Source: SFTJ01 sp905210415 (GTDB taxonomy: Bacteria > Bacteroidota > Bacteroidia > Bacteroidales > Muribaculaceae). From it: 11,145 bases of DNA. A program made the translations under genes and the position numbers. The notes under the pieces were generated by a model. That model worked only from the letters and a program-made list of their open reading frames with translations, did no database searches and was not told the origin of the DNA. The stretch covers positions 1 through 11,145 of the forward strand of contig CABSDC010000073.1 in assembly GCA_902476295.1 (NCBI GenBank), written 5' to 3'. Below are positions 7,382 through 11,145 of the stretch, piece after piece (position 1 is the stretch's first letter; every line of letters begins with the position of its first letter).

Positions 7382-7469
7382 GGTTTGCACTAACGTTGGA
7401 TAACTTAGGCGGCACCTCGGCAATAAAAATGAATGCATTCATTTTGTATTGCCCTCGGTTTGCACTAAC
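7382..7469 (+). repeat. Direct repeat GGTTTGCACTAAC in the divergent control region
   Basis: The 13-mer GGTTTGCACTAAC occurs at 7382-7394 and again at 7457-7469, 75 bases apart. Each copy is followed by one variable base and TTG, and each is preceded by a GCCC tetramer. The shared core TTTGCACTAA is also present once on the minus strand at 7289-7280. The second plus copy overlaps the -7 element of the downstream promoter and the minus copy contains the -33 element of the kinase promoter, so a part in regulation of both genes is possible. Confidence 0.75.
7421..7451. promoter_or_regulatory. 20-bp perfect palindrome with extended arms, candidate operator
   Basis: AAAATGAATG/CATTCATTTT at 7426-7445 is a perfect 20-bp palindrome. 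The dyad continues, past one bulged G at 7446, as CAATA (7421-7425) with TATTG (7447-7451), and then two further G-C pairs outside (7419-7420 with 7452-7453). It covers the -33 element (TTG, 7444-7446) of the promoter for the gene at 7502 and lies upstream of the predicted transcription start. It therefore cannot act as a leader hairpin of that transcript. A dimeric DNA-binding protein site is the simplest reading. Confidence 0.6.
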
Positions 7470-7473
7470 TTTG
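7444..7473 (+). promoter_or_regulatory. Promoter for the coiled-coil protein gene
   Basis: TTG at 7444-7446 and TAACTTTG at 7466-7473 (exact TAnnTTTG) are separated by 19 bases, the preferred Bacteroidota spacing. Transcription would start near 7480, about 22 bases before the ATG at 7502. The -33 element lies within a perfect palindrome. Confidence 0.75.
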
Positions 7474-7501
7474 TGGGCAAAATTATTAATTATATAGAAA
7501 A

Positions 7502-8413
7502 ATGGCACTCAATAACAAGCAACTATCTATCATCGGCGGCATACTTATGGCTGTGCTTATCGCCGTTATTGGCTTCCTACTCTACACTATGAATGATACT
7601 AAGACTAAACTTGAGAAAGTAGAAGCCGAAAAGGAAGAAATTAAACTGCAACGTGACCAATTTCAACTTGCTGGTGAATATGAGCAACTTAACTCTCAAT
7701 TCCAAAGCATGGAGGGCCAAACACGTTTCTTACAAAACGACTCTATCCTCACAAAATATACCGAGGCTAAGGACAAAGTGGAAAAACTCCTTGCCGAACT
7801 GAAGAGCCAAAAGATTTCAAGCCAAAAGCGCATCAACGAATTGCAAAACGAAATCAAGACACTTAAAGGCATCATGCGCCACTATGTGTCGGTGATTGAC
7901 TCTCTCGGAAAAGAAAACGCTGGCCTGCGCGCCGAAAACTTGGAAATCCGCAATCAAAACGAGCAATTGTCAAGCAGAGTGAACGACGTGACTGAAAAGA
8001 ACGCCAACCTCACTAAGCGCATGATTCTTGCCGAAAAGCTCAATGTCACTGGCGTGACTTTCACTCCTATCAAGGGTAACGGCAAAAAAGAGAAGAATAT
8101 CAAGAAGGCTAAGCAACTCAAGGTGACTTTCACCATTCCACAAAACAACTCTACTCCTGTGGGTGAAAAGACTCTATATGTGCGCATAACAAGCCCAGAG
8201 GGCACTTTGCTCGGCGGTCATGGCGCATTCAGTTTTGAGGGCGGAAGCATTCCATTCACCGAAAAGAAGACCGTGGAATACACCGGTCAAGAATTGGCTG
8301 GAATCACCATCTACTGGAACGTGAACACAGCGCTCACTCCTGGCGATTACACAGTGGAAATCTTTGCTGACAACTATCGCCTCACTTCTCGCAGATTCTC
8401 TGTATCGAAATAA
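7502..8413 (+). CDS. Inner-membrane-anchored coiled-coil protein with C-terminal beta domain
   Basis: 303 residues. A short basic N terminus is followed by one transmembrane helix at about 9-29 (SIIGGILMAVLIAVIGFLLYT), uncleaved in appearance and placing the rest in the periplasm. Residues ~33-178 are rich in E/K/Q/L heptads (TKLEKVEAEKEEIKLQRDQF; RINELQNEIKTLKGIM; LRAENLEIRNQNEQLSSRV), predicting long coiled coils that probably oligomerise. After a basic linker (KGNGKKEKNIKKAKQ, ~191-205), residues ~206-303 form a beta-rich, Ig-like domain (VTFTIPQNN, LYVRITSPEG, GDYTVEIFADNYRL). Homologues exist across Bacteroidales as hypothetical proteins, sometimes mislabelled SMC-like because of the coiled coil; there is no ATPase motif. 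A structural envelope role, such as a spacer or scaffold spanning the periplasm, is inference. It is monocistronic, with its own promoter and a strong terminator. Confidence 0.85.
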   Translation: MALNNKQLSIIGGILMAVLIAVIGFLLYTMNDTKTKLEKVEAEKEEIKLQRDQFQLAGEYEQLNSQFQSMEGQTRFLQNDSILTKYTEAKDKVEKLLAELKSQKISSQKRINELQNEIKTLKGIMRHYVSVIDSLGKENAGLRAENLEIRNQNEQLSSRVNDVTEKNANLTKRMILAEKLNVTGVTFTPIKGNGKKEKNIKKAKQLKVTFTIPQNNSTPVGEKTLYVRITSPEGTLLGGHGAFSFEGGSIPFTEKKTVEYTGQELAGITIYWNVNTALTPGDYTVEIFADNYRLTSRRFSVSK

Positions 8414-8446
8414 CAATCTGTGCCACGATTGGCGCACACACTATAA

Positions 8447-8491
8447 TCACGAAGCGAATGGCGGTTTGCCATTCGCTTCGTGACGTTTTTT
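8447..8491 (+). terminator. Strong Rho-independent terminator after the coiled-coil gene
   Basis: A 16-bp perfect stem pairs TCACGAAGCGAATGGC (8447-8462) with its complement at 8468-8483 around a 5-base loop GGTTT, followed by CG and six T residues (8486-8491). It lies 33 bases after the stop. The remainder of the gap to 8588 holds nothing recognisable. Confidence 0.93.
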
Positions 8492-8588
8492 CACAACAAC
8501 TGATGTGTTACTGATGCCAAACTACGTTTTCCTCACAAAAGTGGGCAAGAAAACGATGTGGGAATTTTTTCATATCAGACTTTAACAT

Positions 8589-8596
8589 TATCTTTG
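8589..8596 (+). promoter_or_regulatory. Promoter -7 element for the gldE-PPTase-dipeptidase operon
   Basis: TATCTTTG matches TAnnTTTG exactly. The expected -33 position (about 8567-8569) is a T run (TTT) rather than TTG, so only the -7 part is strong. The predicted start near 8603 leaves about 23 bases before the TTG codon at 8626. Confidence 0.6.
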
Positions 8597-8625
8597 TAAT
8601 CACTTAACCAACACAACAACAGAAA

Positions 8626-9966
8626 TTGGATATAGACCCTCTTACGTGCATCTTTGCACTCATCAACACTGCCAACGAAATGGCAGTTCCGTTAATTCAG
8701 TTTAACCAACCCACACTTAGCAGCATCATTGCAGGATGTGTGGCAATTTTTGGGCTACTCATGTCAGCTTTTATGTCTGGCTCCGAAATAGCTTTCTTCT
8801 CGCTCACCGAGCAACAAATCGAAGACATCGACGACGAAAATAAACGTTCACAGATAGAGCACATTCTCTCTAATCCAGAGAAATTGCTCGCCACCATCTT
8901 GATTGGCAACAACCTTGTGAATGTGATGATAGTTGTGCTCAGCACATTTGCCATGGCGCAGATGGTGCAATTCAACAATGGCATATTGAGTTTCCTCATA
9001 CAGACGGTAATACTCACCTTCCTCATCCTCCTTTTTGGTGAAATCCTGCCGAAGTTGTATGCCAACAACTACAATACACAATTCGCCACTATGGCTATCA
9101 GCACACTCAACACCATCCAACGCATACTCAATCCATTGTCGAGCATAATGGAGAAAAGCACGTTTATCGTAAACAAGATGGTGACTAAGCACACCGAGGA
9201 CATCTCGATGGACGACCTCTCAAAGGCTCTCGAAATCAGCGATGTGAAAGCCAAGGACGAAAAAGAATTGCTGAAGGGCATTCTCACATTCGGAGGCAAA
9301 GAAGTGAGCGAAATTATGCGTCCTCGCATCGACGTTGTTGACCTCGACTATTCTGCCCCATTCAACGAGGTGGTGAAAACCGTGATTGAGAGCGGATACT
9401 CTCGCATACCGGTGTTTCAAGACACGCCCGACAACGTGAAAGGCATCCTCTATGCCAAAGACCTTCTCCCATACATCGGCAAACAAGGCAACGACTTCAA
9501 TTGGCAACGACTTCTGCGCGAAGCATTCTTCGTGCCTGAAACACGTATGATCGACGATTTGCTGGAGGACTTCAGAAAGAAGAGCGTACACTTTGCCATT
9601 GTGGTCGACGAGTTTGGCTGTACTCAAGGTATTGCCACACTTGAAGACGTGCTTGAAGAAATCGTTGGCGACATCGACGACGAATACGACACCGAAGAAA
9701 AATTCTACACTAAAATATCTGACAACACCTACGTTTTCGACGGCAAAACGCTGCTCGGCAACTTCTATCGCGTGACTGGCGTAGAGGAAGAAGAGTTTGG
9801 TGAAAATGCCGAAAACATCGAGACGCTTGCCGGCTTGCTACTCAATATCAAGGGCGATTTCCCGAAAGAGAAAGAACCTATTGCCTATGGCCGCTGCAAG
9901 TTTCTTGTGCTTGATGTAGTGAAACACCGCATCGAGAAGGTGAGAGTATCAATAATTCCTAAATAA
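8626..9966 (+). CDS. gldE: GldE-like CNNM/CBS/CorC-domain membrane protein
   Basis: 446 residues from TTG at 8626. Domains: CNNM/DUF21 transmembrane region about 33-200, with helices near 33-58, 88-112 and 117-140 and the conserved SGSEIAFFSL (51-60), GNNLVNV (94-100) and FGEILPK (137-143); CBS1 about 226-283 (EIMRPRIDVVDL, YSRIPVFQ, GILYAKDLL); CBS2 about 296-352, ending GIATLEDVLEEIVGDI; CorC/HlyC domain about 365-443. The family includes Mg/Co efflux-type proteins and the flavobacterial gliding protein GldE. I choose GldE because the N terminus MDIDPL resembles that family's MDxDP start and because the next gene is an Sfp-type PPTase, a recurrent Bacteroidetes pairing. An in-frame stop at 8605-8607 limits upstream starts; ATG at 8680 is the alternative (428 residues). 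In non-gliding Bacteroidales the role is unsettled: T9SS-related or metal-ion transport. Adenine-nucleotide binding by the CBS pair is expected. Confidence 0.88.
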   Translation: MDIDPLTCIFALINTANEMAVPLIQFNQPTLSSIIAGCVAIFGLLMSAFMSGSEIAFFSLTEQQIEDIDDENKRSQIEHILSNPEKLLATILIGNNLVNVMIVVLSTFAMAQMVQFNNGILSFLIQTVILTFLILLFGEILPKLYANNYNTQFATMAISTLNTIQRILNPLSSIMEKSTFIVNKMVTKHTEDISMDDLSKALEISDVKAKDEKELLKGILTFGGKEVSEIMRPRIDVVDLDYSAPFNEVVKTVIESGYSRIPVFQDTPDNVKGILYAKDLLPYIGKQGNDFNWQRLLREAFFVPETRMIDDLLEDFRKKSVHFAIVVDEFGCTQGIATLEDVLEEIVGDIDDEYDTEEKFYTKISDNTYVFDGKTLLGNFYRVTGVEEEEFGENAENIETLAGLLLNIKGDFPKEKEPIAYGRCKFLVLDVVKHRIEKVRVSIIPK

Positions 9967-10003
9967 ACAGTGCGTCTAAACAACCAAAAATCGTTTACCT
10001 GCA

Positions 10004-10636
10004 ATGCCTATTATACAAACACCTGAAATATTCTCGCAAACCAACGCCGACATCGCGATTTGGCACATAGCCGAATCGGAGCAATCGCTTATGAACATGT
10101 GCGACAATATTGGCGTTGACTTAGACGGCATTCAGCAAATGCGCACTGCCAAACGCCGCATCGAGGCGCTTTGCGAGCAGCTGCTTCTGCATCACCTGCT
10201 CAAATGCACCCACGTGGTTTTCCATCTCCCTTCGGGCGCACCCTACATTGAAAATCTGCATCGCAACATCAGCATAAGCCACACCAAGCAATACGTTGCT
10301 GTGGCTCTGTGCAATGACAATATTGGCATCGATATAGAGCAACACACACCAAAGGTGCTTGGTGTAAGAAGCCGTTTCCTCAGCAACAAAGAGAGGGAGG
10401 ATATAGCTGAAACCAACGTTGAACTCAACGTAGCAGCGTGGACTGCCAAAGAAGCATTATATAAGGCAATCGGCGTTTCGGGCATCGACTTTGCCAACGA
10501 CCCCGCGATTGATGCAAAAGCGATAGCTTCGCACTGCCATCATTACGCATGCCACTACCATGAGCGAGAATTCCTCGCCACCACACATAGCGACAACGAC
10601 TATACCATGACCTTAGTGTCAGAAAAACAAAAATAA
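10004..10636 (+). CDS. 4'-phosphopantetheinyl transferase, Sfp type
   Basis: 210 residues, close to the usual 200-240 of Sfp-type enzymes. It transfers the phosphopantetheine arm of coenzyme A to a serine of carrier proteins, using Mg2+. Motifs in order: RRIEALCEQLLLHHLL (~51-66), SGAPYI (77-82, cf. GKPYL), ISISHT (90-94 region), the Mg-binding NIGIDIE (106-112, Asp110 and Glu112), and WTAKEALYKAIG (146-157) with catalytic-site Glu150 and Lys154. The C-terminal part is unusually rich in His/Cys, HCHHYACHYH at 177-186. The gene starts 37 bases after gldE and ends 17 bases before the dipeptidase gene, so all three are likely one transcript. The target carrier (fatty-acid ACP or another) is not shown by the sequence; many Bacteroidales carry this gene beside gldE without any biosynthetic cluster, suggesting a housekeeping role. 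Confidence 0.93.
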   Translation: MPIIQTPEIFSQTNADIAIWHIAESEQSLMNMCDNIGVDLDGIQQMRTAKRRIEALCEQLLLHHLLKCTHVVFHLPSGAPYIENLHRNISISHTKQYVAVALCNDNIGIDIEQHTPKVLGVRSRFLSNKEREDIAETNVELNVAAWTAKEALYKAIGVSGIDFANDPAIDAKAIASHCHHYACHYHEREFLATTHSDNDYTMTLVSEKQK

Positions 10637-10653
10637 TATAAAACATATACATT

Positions 10654-11145
10654 ATGAACAAAACCAAAACATTAAAGAGATTATTCTTCGCGGCATTAGC
10701 GATTGCTGCTGCTGGTGTTTACACCTCGGCTATCGCTTGCACATCGCTGCTTGTGGGCAAAAAAGCCTCAACCGACGGCTCTACTTTCATCAGTTATGCT
10801 GCCGACTCACATGTATTATATGGCGCTCTTGCCCATCAACCAGCTGCCGACCATAAGCCAGGCTCTATGCGCGAAATTCGCGATTGGGACGATGGCACAT
10901 ATCATGGTCAAATCCCTGAAGTAGCTCACACCTACTCAGTGATTGGCAACATGAATGAGCATCAGCTCTCTATCACCGAATCCACATTTGGCGGCCGCAG
11001 CGAACTCGTCGACACCACTGGCATTATGGACTACGGTTCGCTCATCTACATCACTTTGCAACGTGCGCGCACTGCACGCGAAGCAATCAAGGTGATGACC
11101 GACCTCGTGGCTAACTACGGCTATTGCAGCAGTGGCGAATCGTTC
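10654..11145 (+). CDS. Exported C69-family dipeptidase (3' truncated by window end)
   Basis: 164 codons are visible, open to the right edge. Residues 1-28 are a signal peptide (MNKTKTLKRL, hydrophobic FFAALAIAAAGV, then YTSAIA). Cys29 follows at once and starts the family block CTSLLVGKKASTDGSTFISYAADSH, in which Cys is the N-terminal nucleophile of the C69/U34 Ntn-hydrolase dipeptidases. Further family features are SVIGNMNEHQLSITESTFGGRSEL (~95-118) and DYGSLIYITLQRARTAREAI. The enzyme would cleave dipeptides in the periplasm or at the cell surface; full members are about 500-550 residues, so roughly two thirds is missing. SAIAC is only a poor lipobox, and acylation would block a free N-terminal Cys, so soluble export is favoured. 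It is third in the operon after gldE and the PPTase (17-base gap), with an A-rich leader before ATG. Confidence 0.9.
   Translation, partial: MNKTKTLKRLFFAALAIAAAGVYTSAIACTSLLVGKKASTDGSTFISYAADSHVLYGALAHQPAADHKPGSMREIRDWDDGTYHGQIPEVAHTYSVIGNMNEHQLSITESTFGGRSELVDTTGIMDYGSLIYITLQRARTAREAIKVMTDLVANYGYCSSGESF

Noticed and set aside
7421..7451. Palindrome as a terminator
   Set aside because: It lies upstream of the transcription start of the downstream gene and also upstream of the minus-strand promoter, so no gene ends into it, and the stem is A/T-rich.
7280..7469. Repeated TTTGCACTAA as a possible CRISPR or mobile-element end
   Set aside because: Copies are only 10-13 bases, differ in orientation, and have no regular spacing, transposase or target-site duplication.
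7045..7497. 150-codon plus-strand open frame running through the divergent control region
   Set aside because: It starts inside the kinase gene on the opposite strand and covers both promoters and the palindrome; no domain signal.
7254..7508. 84-codon minus-strand frame over the intergenic region
   Set aside because: It overlaps the promoters and palindrome, includes a Phe/Ile-rich run from A/T-rich DNA, and has no minus-strand promoter of its own.
9069..9627. Minus-strand open frames within gldE
   Set aside because: Antisense shadows of a conserved membrane-protein gene; no motifs and no regulatory signals.

Overview
The window looks like chromosome from a member of the Bacteroidales (Bacteroidota), probably a gut lineage of the Muribaculaceae/Prevotellaceae/Bacteroidaceae type. 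Four things point there: a secreted multidomain protein with a type IX secretion C-terminal tail, promoters of the Bacteroidota form (TTG near -33, TAnnTTTG near -7), A-rich leaders without Shine-Dalgarno sequences, and a GldE homologue followed by an Sfp-type phosphopantetheinyl transferase. The genus cannot be fixed from the sequence alone. No IS element, prophage, CRISPR array or obvious horizontally acquired block is visible.

Layout. (1) 1-2537: 3' part of a large secreted protein built from three copies of a beta-sandwich plus fibronectin-III-like unit and ending in a T9SS type-A-like sorting domain; a terminator follows. (2) 2801-2947: a tRNA with CAT anticodon (probably elongator Met) with its own promoter and terminator. 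(3) 3064-5407: a tight four-gene operon encoding an ECF sigma factor, a small one-TM protein overlapping it by 4 bp (probable anti-sigma), a small exported protein (DUF6108-like) and an exported predicted outer-membrane beta-barrel protein. (4) 5499-7175/7205, minus strand: a nucleoside kinase with a ThrRS-derived N-terminal half (TGS plus editing-domain-like module) fused to a uridine-kinase/PRK P-loop domain. (5) 7206-7501: a divergent control region with promoters for both flanking genes, a 20-bp perfect palindrome overlapping one promoter, and a 10-mer repeated three times. (6) 7502-8413: a membrane-anchored coiled-coil protein with a C-terminal beta domain, followed by a strong terminator. 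(7) 8626-11145: GldE-like CNNM/CBS/CorC membrane protein, Sfp-type PPTase and the 5' part of a C69-family dipeptidase, closely spaced and apparently one operon.

Most of this is ordinary core genome. The least explained parts are the sigma/anti-sigma/exported/barrel operon, which could be an envelope-sensing circuit with unknown signal and regulon, the palindromic control region at 7380-7476, and the nucleoside kinase whose ThrRS-like editing module has lost its catalytic and metal-binding residues.
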